From: Moritella dasanensis ArB 0140
GTDB lineage: Bacteria > Pseudomonadota > Gammaproteobacteria > Enterobacterales > Moritellaceae
DNA length: 64,000 nt
Reading direction: 5' to 3'
Assembly (NCBI RefSeq): GCF_000276805.1
Contig: NZ_AKXQ01000004.1
Coordinates: 124,001-188,000 of the forward strand
Below, one piece after another: positions 45,911-53,645 of the stretch (the stretch's first letter is position 1; each line of letters begins with the position of its first letter). The notes under the pieces were generated by a model. That model was not told where the DNA came from and ran no database searches. It saw only the letters and a program-made list of their open reading frames with translations. The position numbers and the translations under genes were made by a program.

Positions 45911-45934
45911 TTATTTTTAATATCAGATAAATGT

Positions 45935-45964
45935 AATGCCCATCAGTTAACTGGTGGGCATTTT
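45935..45964 (+). terminator. Rho-independent terminator of the Asp-rich lipoprotein
   Basis: AATGCCCATCAG pairs with CTGGTGGGCATT (one G-T pair), and the T-run continues as TTTTAATTT. Confidence 0.88.
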
Positions 45965-46160
45965 AATTTAACACCCAGAATTATGTTACTTGTGACTCTC
46001 AATATCCAAGATAAATAACAGGTTGCCTTGTGTTGTTGAGCAAGGCGATCATCTCATTAAATTCCTGCCTTGTGAAACTTTCTCTTGTTAATCCATGTCT
46101 TATTAGCGCATTATAATAATGTAGAAATATAACATTATTATCGTTAAGGAAGGTTACAAG

Positions 46161-47099
46161 ATGGATCACGAACAAGCATATGAGATTGGTACACCAGGTC
46201 AAAAATGGACCGCGGAAGATAAAGCCGCCTGGTTAGCCAAGCAAACTGTGGTACGTACTTATCAGCAAGAAGTACTGGCTAAGTTAACACCGCTACAGCA
46301 ATATTTTGATATTGAGCAGTATGGTGCCTTGTCTTATGATCCTGCTCGTTTCCCGTTATTTGTCGTTAAAACACGTGATTGGAATAATGCTAACCCGACT
46401 ATTCTAGTGACGGGCGGCGTACACGGTTATGAAACCAGTGGTGTCCAAGGCGCTATTCGGTTTATAGAAACCCAAGCACTAAAGTACAGTTCAGCATTTA
46501 ATATTATTGTTGCGCCTTGTGTTAGTCCTTGGGGTTATGAAACGATTAATCGCTGGAACCCAAATGCGATTGATCCAAATAGATCTTTCGTTAAAAACAG
46601 CCCTGCAGAAGAATCAGCAGCATTAATGCAATGTATTGCAGACCTTAATGTGACGATCACTGCACATATCGATTTACACGAAACGACAGACACAGATAAT
46701 AGCGAATTTAGACCTGCCCTGGCTGCGCGAGATGCCGTGGTGCATGATAACTGGGATATTCCCGATGGATTTTATTTAGTCGGCGATACGCTTAAGCCGA
46801 ATACCGAATTCCAAACACATATTATTAATGCCGTTAGTGCTGTGACCCATATCGCCCCAGCAGATGACAGTGGCCGTATTATTGGTGAAGAACTGGCTCA
46901 ATTTGGCGTGATTAATTATGCGACAAAAGCACTGGGCTTATGTTCCGGCTTTAGTGATTGCATCTATGGGACTACAACGGAAGTATACCCAGATAGTCCG
47001 TTAGTTGATGCAGAAAACTGTATTCAAGCGCAAGTCATTGCGATCACCAGTGGGCTTGATTATTTGTCTAAAATATCTAAAATTGTCCCACATATTTAA
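46161..47099 (+). CDS. M14-family zinc carboxypeptidase/deacylase
   Basis: A 312-residue enzyme of the M14/AspA-like metallopeptidase fold without signal peptide. Zinc ligands are His88 and Glu91 in GGVHGYETSG and His173 in HIDLHETTD. NRWNPNAIDPNRSF supplies the substrate-carboxylate Arg/Asn, and TTEVYPDSP the catalytic glutamate. The family removes C-terminal residues from peptides or acyl groups from amino acids; intracellular location and the short form point to a peptide or small-molecule substrate. The ATG follows GGAAGGTTACAAG. The ribD-like gene follows 69 bp later. Confidence 0.87.
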   Translation: MDHEQAYEIGTPGQKWTAEDKAAWLAKQTVVRTYQQEVLAKLTPLQQYFDIEQYGALSYDPARFPLFVVKTRDWNNANPTILVTGGVHGYETSGVQGAIRFIETQALKYSSAFNIIVAPCVSPWGYETINRWNPNAIDPNRSFVKNSPAEESAALMQCIADLNVTITAHIDLHETTDTDNSEFRPALAARDAVVHDNWDIPDGFYLVGDTLKPNTEFQTHIINAVSAVTHIAPADDSGRIIGEELAQFGVINYATKALGLCSGFSDCIYGTTTEVYPDSPLVDAENCIQAQVIAITSGLDYLSKISKIVPHI

Positions 47100-47125
47100 A
47101 AAGCCTGAATTCGGATAATAAGTGT

Positions 47126-47154
47126 GAGTCCTTAATCATAAATATTAAGGACTC
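47126..47154 (+). other. Hairpin immediately upstream of the deaminase gene
   Basis: GAGTCCTTAAT (47126-47136) and ATTAAGGACTC (47144-47154) form a perfect 11-bp stem. No T-run follows directly; the AAGGATAAG ribosome site of the next gene starts a few bases later. It may be a weak terminator or a translation-control hairpin. Confidence 0.55.
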
Positions 47155-47168
47155 GATAAGGATAAGTT

Positions 47169-47603
47169 TTGGATTTATTGAATGATGAACAGTTTATGCT
47201 TCGTGCATTAGCACTTTCTAAATTAGCGTTACCAAACTGTCGACCAAATCCACCCGTTGGCTGTGTCTTAGTCAAAGATAATACCATCGTCAGTGAAGGT
47301 TATACGCAAGCACCTGGTCTACATCATGCGGAAGCTCAGGCCATTTCACACTATGACGGGTCTCTCAATGATATTACCGCTTATGTGACGTTAGAGCCTT
47401 GCTCGTTTGTTGGTCGTACACCCTCTTGTGCGCATACACTTGCCGGACTCAATATCAAACGTGTTGTTGTGGCAATGCTTGATCCTGATCCGCGTAACAG
47501 TGGCAAAGGTATTAAGGTGTTAACGGATGCAGGTATTGATGTAGATATTGGCGTTTGTCATGACGAAGTAGGGACATTTATCAGCCCGTATTTATTGCCA
47601 TAA
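47169..47603 (+). CDS. Stand-alone RibD-type deaminase
   Basis: A 144-residue zinc deaminase equal to the N-terminal half of RibD, which deaminates the pyrimidine intermediate of riboflavin synthesis. Zinc ligands are seen: HAE (His53, Glu55) and PCSFVGRTPSC (Cys78, Cys87). In RibD the motif is usually PCSHxGRTPPC; here the His is Phe80. There is no reductase domain, and the frame ends cleanly, so it is not a recent truncation. Start is TTG at 47169, behind AAGGAT. It may deaminate another pyrimidine or nucleoside. Confidence 0.82.
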   Translation: MDLLNDEQFMLRALALSKLALPNCRPNPPVGCVLVKDNTIVSEGYTQAPGLHHAEAQAISHYDGSLNDITAYVTLEPCSFVGRTPSCAHTLAGLNIKRVVVAMLDPDPRNSGKGIKVLTDAGIDVDIGVCHDEVGTFISPYLLP

Positions 47604-47642
47604 CAACGCACTTTAAAGCGTACTGAATTCGTTAGTATCATA

Positions 47643-48104
47643 TTAACTAACAGTACGTTTTTTTGCTTTCACACCTAAACGTATTCCATCCCTGATATTT
47701 AAACCAATCATGGTTAAATTCGTCATTCCTGCAATGACTTCTAGAATTTGTACTGTCCAATATAGCCCATCAAATTGACCCAGTGCAGACCATTTAGCTA
47801 ACACTATCGCGGCAGGTAATAAAATTAACGTGCCATTAATAGCGGCTACTTTCAATCGTGTCTGCTTTAGTTTAAATTTTCCAGTCACCGCACTAGGGTA
47901 TAGTTTCTTGGCTGATAGCCCTGTGGCCATCATCGCTAAGATAAGTATAGGTATGAACATTAATATTGTATTTTTAACTTGTGCTATTTTCTCTGGAGTT
48001 GCTAAAAGATCTGCAATGATGGTGCTAGTTAGAAACGAGGTTATTAATAAAAATGCGAGTATAGCCGCTACTTTGTGTATATTTTTTAATGTTTTAGTCT
48101 TCAT
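47643..48104 (-). CDS. Four-span membrane protein of unknown function
   Basis: A 153-residue integral membrane protein with four hydrophobic segments (about 12-33, 45-63, 88-106 and 115-135), positively charged ends and a KTKTLKNIHKVAAILAFLLI start. The size and layout resemble small heme or electron-transfer-associated membrane proteins, but I see no conserved His pair. It is the downstream partner of the cytochrome c' gene (56 bp between). Confidence 0.7.
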   Translation of the reverse strand: MKTKTLKNIHKVAAILAFLLITSFLTSTIIADLLATPEKIAQVKNTILMFIPILILAMMATGLSAKKLYPSAVTGKFKLKQTRLKVAAINGTLILLPAAIVLAKWSALGQFDGLYWTVQILEVIAGMTNLTMIGLNIRDGIRLGVKAKKRTVS

Positions 48105-48159
48105 GCTTACATCCGAATTGAGTGATAAAGTGATTACGATAATGATAATAGCAACGAGA

Positions 48160-48636
48160 TTACCAGCGAGAACGATATTGGCGATGACAGTTACGACAAG
48201 TATTATTTGCTTGTTTTAATGCATCTTTTGCAGTGTTCTTATCTTGTTGCTGTATCGCAGAATCCATTTTTATAAAGCTATTATTCATTTTATCTAATGC
48301 CGCTTTAAACTGTATATTGTCATCCCATACTTTATCTTTAGCTTTACTGTCGAGTTGACTCCCCTGTACGAATAAGTGCTGTAATGATGCTGAGTTAACG
48401 GTTAGGTCAGCACTTAATACTTCTAACTGTGACCAATCTGTTGATGAATTCCCCAGTGCTTTATCAATTTGTTTTTGTTGCTTTTCAATTTGTGAAAAGG
48501 CTGCTTGGCGTTGTTCTACATCTTGTATTAATGACGCGGTTAAAGTGCTTTCCGATGCTGCGGCTGACGTGATAGCGAGGCTAAAGGTAAGTGATAATGC
48601 TGTGATTACTGTATTAACGCGTGTTGGTACTGACAT
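48160..48636 (-). CDS. Cytochrome c'-type heme protein
   Basis: Periplasmic 158-residue protein with signal peptide (cut near TSAAAS) and a helical body that ends in the C-terminal heme motif CRNCH (Cys147, Cys150, His151) followed by RQYRSRW. A single C-terminal CxxCH in a four-helix bundle is the cytochrome c' / c-556 architecture; such proteins bind nitric oxide or carry electrons. It is divergent from a cytochrome b561 gene, a usual partner, with 127 bp between. Length is normal. Confidence 0.85.
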   Translation of the reverse strand: MSVPTRVNTVITALSLTFSLAITSAAASESTLTASLIQDVEQRQAAFSQIEKQQKQIDKALGNSSTDWSQLEVLSADLTVNSASLQHLFVQGSQLDSKAKDKVWDDNIQFKAALDKMNNSFIKMDSAIQQQDKNTAKDALKQANNTCRNCHRQYRSRW

Positions 48637-48763
48637 CGTTTACTCCTGATTGAATGTTTAGGTATGCCCTTGAGGACTTTTGATTTAATTTACACCGCAA
48701 CTGTTGCGCGTGCAACTGTTTTGTTGTAAATTGTTGCATCTTTAGTTTTTGAGCGATTTTAAA

Positions 48764-49390
48764 ATGAAAATGAAAATTTGGGATTTACCAACACGTTTAT
48801 ATCATTGGCTACAAGCCGGATTATTTATAGGATTAATAAGCACTGGCTATAATGGCGAGGGGCCGCATATACAATTAGGTTTAGGGTTATTTACATTGAT
48901 TACTTGGCGGATAATATGGGGTTTTATTGGCAGTGATACCAGTCGATTTAAACAATTTATTCGCTCGCCAAAAGTGATCATGCAGTACTTACGTGGACAG
49001 ACCGATGAGACTACCGGTCACAATCCTGCTGGAGGTTGGATGGTCGTCAGTTTGTTGCTTTGTTTATTTTTGCAATGCATCTCAGGTTTAGTTATTGCTG
49101 GCTTTACTGATAATTTACCACAGGCAGAAACTTGGTTAACTGATAGGTCATATGATGTTTTTTATATGATCCATAATGCACTTTTTTATGTATTACCGGC
49201 GCTTATATTTGTCCATGTTGCAGCTGTTATTGGTTATAAACTGCGTCATAAACCGTTAGTGTTAGCGATGATCACGGGCTACAAGGCTAAATGTGGTGCT
49301 GTTTCTTTGCGTTTTTCATCAAATTTAAAAGCCTTGTTGGTGCTTATTGTCGCAGTATTAGTTACCATGACAATAGTTGCGTATTCATAG
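48764..49390 (+). CDS. Cytochrome b561-type membrane protein
   Basis: Four-span diheme cytochrome b of the b561 family (about 208 residues), which passes electrons between the quinol pool and periplasmic carriers. The start KIWDLPTRLYHWLQAGLF holds the first heme His, and MIHNALFYVLPALIFVHVAA holds further heme ligands. ATG at 48764 is my choice; a TTG at 48749 and an ATG at 48770 are also in frame and no ribosome site is decisive. Divergence from cytochrome c' suggests that the two make a small electron-transfer chain. A MarR gene follows after a pair of 20-bp direct repeats (49390-49430). Confidence 0.87.
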   Translation: MKMKIWDLPTRLYHWLQAGLFIGLISTGYNGEGPHIQLGLGLFTLITWRIIWGFIGSDTSRFKQFIRSPKVIMQYLRGQTDETTGHNPAGGWMVVSLLLCLFLQCISGLVIAGFTDNLPQAETWLTDRSYDVFYMIHNALFYVLPALIFVHVAAVIGYKLRHKPLVLAMITGYKAKCGAVSLRFSSNLKALLVLIVAVLVTMTIVAYS

Positions 49391-49446
49391 TTAGTGCTGC
49401 ACTGTCATAATTAGTGCTGCGCTGTCATCATCATATTAGGTACAGA

Positions 49447-49875
49447 ATGGAAACAAAATTTGATCGTCAGAATAGTTTTGGTTGGTTACTCAATGTTGTT
49501 GCCAACAAAGCGTCTAAAGATTTTGATACTGAGTTAAAAAAACACGGCTTGTCGTTAGCATTATGGCCTACGCTAATGTGCTTATGGGAAGAGGAGGGGG
49601 TTACTCAACGTGAAATAGCCTTGAAATCTAAAGTTGAGAGTTCAACAACGACACGGACACTGGATAAATTAGTGGCTTTAGAACTGGTAGAGCGCCGGGA
49701 TGATCCGAACAGTCGCCGCTCTTTTCGTATTTATCTAACTGATGCTGGCAGAGCGCTAAAAGAAGAATTATTACCTATTCCGCTTGCGATTAACCATGAT
49801 TTATTAAGCGCGTTAGATGCACAAGAGCAACAACAGATGATTTTATTGCTAAAAAAATTAGTTGCTGATATTTAA
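49447..49875 (+). CDS. MarR-family transcriptional regulator
   Basis: A 142-residue regulator. The winged helix region has ALWPTLMCLWEEEGVTQREI, KVESSTTTRTLDKLVALELV and RRDDPNSRRSFRIYLTDAG, a complete MarR pattern. ATG at 49447 is six bases behind AGG; an upstream start at 49414 would lie within the direct-repeat DNA. The gene follows cytochrome b561 on the same strand and may regulate the cytochromes, or be part of that transcript. Confidence 0.9.
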   Translation: METKFDRQNSFGWLLNVVANKASKDFDTELKKHGLSLALWPTLMCLWEEEGVTQREIALKSKVESSTTTRTLDKLVALELVERRDDPNSRRSFRIYLTDAGRALKEELLPIPLAINHDLLSALDAQEQQQMILLLKKLVADI

Positions 49876-49942
49876 TCTCTCATATTTAGCACCTACTGCT
49901 CACCACTTTACTTTTATTATTAGCGGTTTAGAACAATCATCA

Positions 49943-50014
49943 CTATATTTAAAGCTATATGTAAAACTATATTTAAAACTATATTTAAAACTATATTTAA
50001 AACTATATTTAAAA
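49943..50014. repeat. Six-copy 12-bp tandem repeat upstream of the H-NOX gene
   Basis: Units of CTATATTTAAAA start at 49943, 49955, 49967, 49979, 49991 and 50003; the first ends in G, the second has one G substitution, and the last four are identical. The array ends 28 bp before the ATG of the H-NOX gene, so it occupies the promoter/leader region. The unit is close to one helical turn plus 1.5 bp and looks like -10 boxes in series. Confidence 0.92.
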
Positions 50015-50042
50015 CAGTCCTATAAATAAGTGAGAAGCAGAA

Positions 50043-50576
50043 ATGAAAGGGATAATTTTTTCTGAGTTTTTAGAGCTAGTGGAAGATAAGTTTGGTCTAG
50101 AAGTTTGCCAAAACATGCTAGATGGAAGCAGTGACGAAGGTGTTTATACGACTGTTGGCACGTATGACCACAAAGCGTTAATTAAACTGATCATGACATT
50201 GAGTAAGCTGACGGGGATCTCACCTGAAGACCTGCAAGCTGTTTATGGCGAGTCTGTCTTTAAGACTCTCTATAACAGTATGCCAGGACTAGAGGGTAAA
50301 GCGTTGTCGACCTTTGATTTTATCGAAAAGGTGGAAGAGTACATCCACATTGAAGTGAAAAAATTGTATCCTGATTCTAACCCTCCGACATTTAAATTTA
50401 TTTCCGTGACTGAAATGGAAATGGTCATGGACTACATCTCCGTCCGCTGTATGTCGCATGTCTGCTTCGGTTTAATTAAAGGATGTAGTCACCATTTTAA
50501 TCAACAAGTAGACATTAAAATGGAACCATTGAAACAAGACCAATCAGAAGTTCGATTCACGTTACGCTATCTGTAA
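50043..50576 (+). CDS. H-NOX heme nitric-oxide sensor
   Basis: Cytosolic heme protein that binds NO and signals to a partner kinase. The 177-residue protein has the proximal His102 in EEYIHIEVKKLYP, the NPP heme-distorting prolines (114-115) and the YxSxR heme-propionate motif as YISVR (Tyr131, Ser133, Arg135). Length is normal for bacterial H-NOX. The gene is followed 43 bp later by a hybrid histidine kinase, the standard partnership in Shewanella and Vibrio, where NO-loaded H-NOX inhibits kinase autophosphorylation and affects biofilm formation. Confidence 0.95.
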   Translation: MKGIIFSEFLELVEDKFGLEVCQNMLDGSSDEGVYTTVGTYDHKALIKLIMTLSKLTGISPEDLQAVYGESVFKTLYNSMPGLEGKALSTFDFIEKVEEYIHIEVKKLYPDSNPPTFKFISVTEMEMVMDYISVRCMSHVCFGLIKGCSHHFNQQVDIKMEPLKQDQSEVRFTLRYL

Positions 50577-50619
50577 TGCACATAGCCTATCAATGGGAAT
50601 GTTGATGGACGGAGTTAAA

Positions 50620-52353
50620 ATGGATTTAGAACAGCAAATTGTTTTATTAATGAAGAAAGTGGCGCGTGAAAAAGCCAGCCGAAAATCAGCCGAACAATTG
50701 CTTGAAGAGAAAAGTAATGAACTGTTTTTAGCAAAAAAAATGGTTGAGGACACATTAGTGCACGTCCAACATCAAGCTGAACAGGATATGGCCTTGTTGA
50801 CCTTGAAAACTTATCTTGATTCTATTCTGCTTGATTTCAACCAATTATTTCTTAAAAATTCAATTTCAGATACCTTATTACAGCGACTGTTAAATAATCT
50901 CTCCCATGTTGATACGATAAATGCGGTGCAGTTAAAAATTCAATCCATCAATGTTGTGGATGAAATGACCGTATTGAATGCGGGCATATGTACGCGATGG
51001 GATGAGTCTGCCGAACAAGTTTCATCGTGCCGTTGGACTGACGACCATCTACAATTACACATCATTATTGATGGTGAAGACGCTCAACTTGGGGTGTTGT
51101 CGGTGTCTCTTGAGACGAAAAAACAATGGCAGCAAACCATTGAAAAGCAATTGTCCTTATTTTCAGAGATGATCAGCGTTGCCTACCAACGAAAATACCT
51201 GCTTGACCGTACTATTTTGGAAATGCACAGAGCTGAAAACTCCGAAAAATCGACACGTGATTTTGTCGCTATGATTAATCATGAATTACGGACGCCATTA
51301 AATGGCTTACTTGGTTCTGCAGACTTAATGTCAGACACCAAGATCAATAAACAACAAGCCAGACTACTTACGACAATTCATCAATCAGGCGAGTTATTAC
51401 GTGTCATTATTAATGATTTGTTAGATTTTAGTAAAATGAGCGCAGGCATGCTGGAACTCATCATTAAACCTTTTGACGTTGTCAGTGTTAGCCGTGTTAT
51501 CGAGGATATTTTTTCGATTCGCGCTGAAGAGCAAGGGTTACAGTTTGAACTTATATTTTCCGAGCAGATCCCAACAGAATTACTCGGTGATGCCGAGCGC
51601 ATAAAACAAATTTTAGTTAACTTGATTGGTAATGCATTGAAATTTACCAGTGACGGAAAAGTCTCGGTCTATTTCTTATGGGAAAACGAACAACTGGTAT
51701 TTAATATCGTCGATACTGGTTGTGGTATTCCAGCGGACAAACAAAGTAATCTGTTCGAACCCTTTGTACAGGTTGATAATTCCAGTAATCGAAAACATGA
51801 AGGTACGGGGTTAGGCCTGTCTATTTGTTTGCATTTGATTAAAGAAATGCAGGGCGAATTGATCCTCACGAGTGAGTTGGATAAAGGCTCGGAATTCAAA
51901 GTCTGTCTGCCTTTGGCTATTCCGGCTGAAAATATTAAAACGACGGAAGAGCAGGACGAGATTGATTATCCTATTCATCAATTAAAGTTACTTATCGTTG
52001 AAGACATCAAAATGAATCAAGTCGTTATTGAGATGATGTTGAAAAAGTTAGGGCTGAATTGTGATATCAAAAATAATGGCAAGGAAGCACTTAGCTATCT
52101 GGAACACCATCATGTCGATATTATTTTAATGGATTGCCGGATGCCAATCATGGACGGGTTTGAAGCAACGCGCATATTACGTCAACAGGGCTATGATAAA
52201 CCCATTATTGCATTGACCGCGGGTACCACAAATACCGAACGTGATGAATGTTTAGCCTGTGGCATGGATGATATTGTTAATAAACCATATCAATTAAAAG
52301 ACTTACAAAGAACGTTAAATCATTGGGGAAAGCAGCTAAGCAATCCCCTATGA
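50620..52353 (+). CDS. Hybrid histidine kinase partnered with H-NOX (HahK/HnoK-like)
   Basis: A 577-residue cytoplasmic kinase. N-terminal coiled coil (about 1-55; KKVAREKASRKSAEQLLEEK), a sensing region (about 60-195), HisKA with the phospho-acceptor His221 in MINHELRTPLNG, a HATPase domain (NLIGNALKFTSDG, DTGCGIPADK, GTGLGLSIC), and a C-terminal receiver domain with Asp505 in IILMDCRMP. I chose ATG at 50620 behind GGAG rather than the in-frame ATG at 50593. No membrane span is present, consistent with H-NOX as its input. Final target (a phosphotransfer protein or c-di-GMP enzyme) is outside the locus. Confidence 0.93.
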   Translation: MDLEQQIVLLMKKVAREKASRKSAEQLLEEKSNELFLAKKMVEDTLVHVQHQAEQDMALLTLKTYLDSILLDFNQLFLKNSISDTLLQRLLNNLSHVDTINAVQLKIQSINVVDEMTVLNAGICTRWDESAEQVSSCRWTDDHLQLHIIIDGEDAQLGVLSVSLETKKQWQQTIEKQLSLFSEMISVAYQRKYLLDRTILEMHRAENSEKSTRDFVAMINHELRTPLNGLLGSADLMSDTKINKQQARLLTTIHQSGELLRVIINDLLDFSKMSAGMLELIIKPFDVVSVSRVIEDIFSIRAEEQGLQFELIFSEQIPTELLGDAERIKQILVNLIGNALKFTSDGKVSVYFLWENEQLVFNIVDTGCGIPADKQSNLFEPFVQVDNSSNRKHEGTGLGLSICLHLIKEMQGELILTSELDKGSEFKVCLPLAIPAENIKTTEEQDEIDYPIHQLKLLIVEDIKMNQVVIEMMLKKLGLNCDIKNNGKEALSYLEHHHVDIILMDCRMPIMDGFEATRILRQQGYDKPIIALTAGTTNTERDECLACGMDDIVNKPYQLKDLQRTLNHWGKQLSNPL

Positions 52354-52372
52354 GTATCGTAAAGTGTTTTTT

Positions 52373-52999
52373 CTACGGATGTTCACTGTTAACGGTCTTT
52401 AAGGTGTGATAACCGGCCCAAATGCGGCTTGCTGTGGTGATCCAGCACAAGGCTGCAAAACCATATGCAATTTGCGAGAAGTACTGTGGAAACAAGCATA
52501 ATAAGATAAAGCAGGATATTGTTTCAGTGCCTTCCGTTAGTCCACCGATATAGTAGAGCGATTTATTCTTATACACCGGATTTTCAATGTTTTGTTTACT
52601 CGCCATGATCGCAAAGGCTAAAAAACTAGTGCCGGTGCCAATAAACGCAAAAATCAAGAATGCGCCTGCCACAGCATTGGCGCTCGGGTCTGCCACTACA
52701 AAGCCAAACGGTACTAGCGAATAAAACAAAAAATCTAAGGTAATATCTAAGAACCCACCACTGTCAGTGATGCCTTGTATTCTGGCTACTGCACCATCTA
52801 CCGCGTCAAGTATGCGGTTTAAAGCGATGAAGCCTAACGCGATATTGTATTCTTGCAATGCCAATGCAGGAAAGCACATTAATCCAAGCACAAAACCCAA
52901 CAGGGTCACTTGGTCGGCTTTCATGCCAGTCTTATGCACTAATTTTGCAGTGATATTAATCGGCCAGCGGATAATTTTTATCGCATAACGGTCAAGCAT
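52373..52999 (-). CDS. ynjF: CDP-alcohol phosphatidyltransferase-family membrane protein YnjF
   Basis: A 208-residue membrane enzyme. The CDP-alcohol phosphatidyltransferase motif is complete: DAVDGAVAR, eight residues later GGFLDITLDF, giving all conserved aspartates. It corresponds to E. coli YnjF by size and by position after ynjD. The alcohol acceptor and lipid product are not known. Its start overlaps the ynjD stop by eight bases. Confidence 0.85.
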   Translation of the reverse strand: MLDRYAIKIIRWPINITAKLVHKTGMKADQVTLLGFVLGLMCFPALALQEYNIALGFIALNRILDAVDGAVARIQGITDSGGFLDITLDFLFYSLVPFGFVVADPSANAVAGAFLIFAFIGTGTSFLAFAIMASKQNIENPVYKNKSLYYIGGLTEGTETISCFILLCLFPQYFSQIAYGFAALCWITTASRIWAGYHTLKTVNSEHP

Positions 53000-53645
53000 C
53001 TAGAGTTTCCTTATTCCATGGCCAGTGTAGGCATTTGCTCCCCACAGGGACATCGTCAACGTCGTGCGTCACCATTAACACGGGTAATTGTCTGCTGCGT
53101 GTTTGGGAAAATACCCAGTTTCTAAATTCACTACGTAATGATTTATCTAACTTGCTAAAGGGTTCATCCAGCAATACCACGGCAGGCTCTGCCAGTAACA
53201 ACCGCATCATACTAATACGCGCACGTTGACCGCCCGATATTTGCATGGGTGACTTATCTGCAAGCTCGACTAAGTTGAGCTCGGTCAGTGTTTTCAATGC
53301 CTGTATTTTTCGTTGCGCTTTTTTAATGTGGTTGGGTAGGGCGATAGCTAAGTTTTCCCAGATATTTAAATGCGGAAATAATAAATCATCTTGAAACAAG
53401 ATGCCGATATTACGTTTTTCTGCAGGCAGGGCATTTAATAATCGTTGTTGATAATAGCATTCACCCTGATAGCTAAAGTCAGCCGATTTATGCCCGGCAA
53501 CGGCGCTTAACAAACTGGACTTGCCACAGCCGCTGGGCCCCATTAACGTTAATATTTCACCGGGTGAAACTGTGAAAGTGATAGGCGCAAACAAAGGCTG
53601 TTGAGCACTATCAAGAATACTGAGATTATTTACTGATAGAGACAT
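52992..53645 (-). CDS. ynjD: ABC transporter ATPase YnjD
   Basis: A 217-residue ATP-binding subunit with Walker A GPSGCGKSS, signature ISGGQRARIS and Walker B VVLLDEPFS. It resembles thiamine/iron-type ATPases (ThiQ) and matches E. coli YnjD in length and neighbours. Its start overlaps the ynjC end by 20 bases, so translation is coupled. It powers import through YnjC of the ligand bound by YnjB; the ligand is not established. Confidence 0.87.
   Translation of the reverse strand: MSLSVNNLSILDSAQQPLFAPITFTVSPGEILTLMGPSGCGKSSLLSAVAGHKSADFSYQGECYYQQRLLNALPAEKRNIGILFQDDLLFPHLNIWENLAIALPNHIKKAQRKIQALKTLTELNLVELADKSPMQISGGQRARISMMRLLLAEPAVVLLDEPFSKLDKSLRSEFRNWVFSQTRSRQLPVLMVTHDVDDVPVGSKCLHWPWNKETLDA

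Noticed and set aside
45999-46202. Minus-strand 67-codon frame before the M14 gene
   Set aside because: Runs into the M14 coding start, no ribosome site and no family match.
49943-50014. CRISPR array
   Set aside because: Units are contiguous 12-mers without spacers, so this is a simple tandem repeat.
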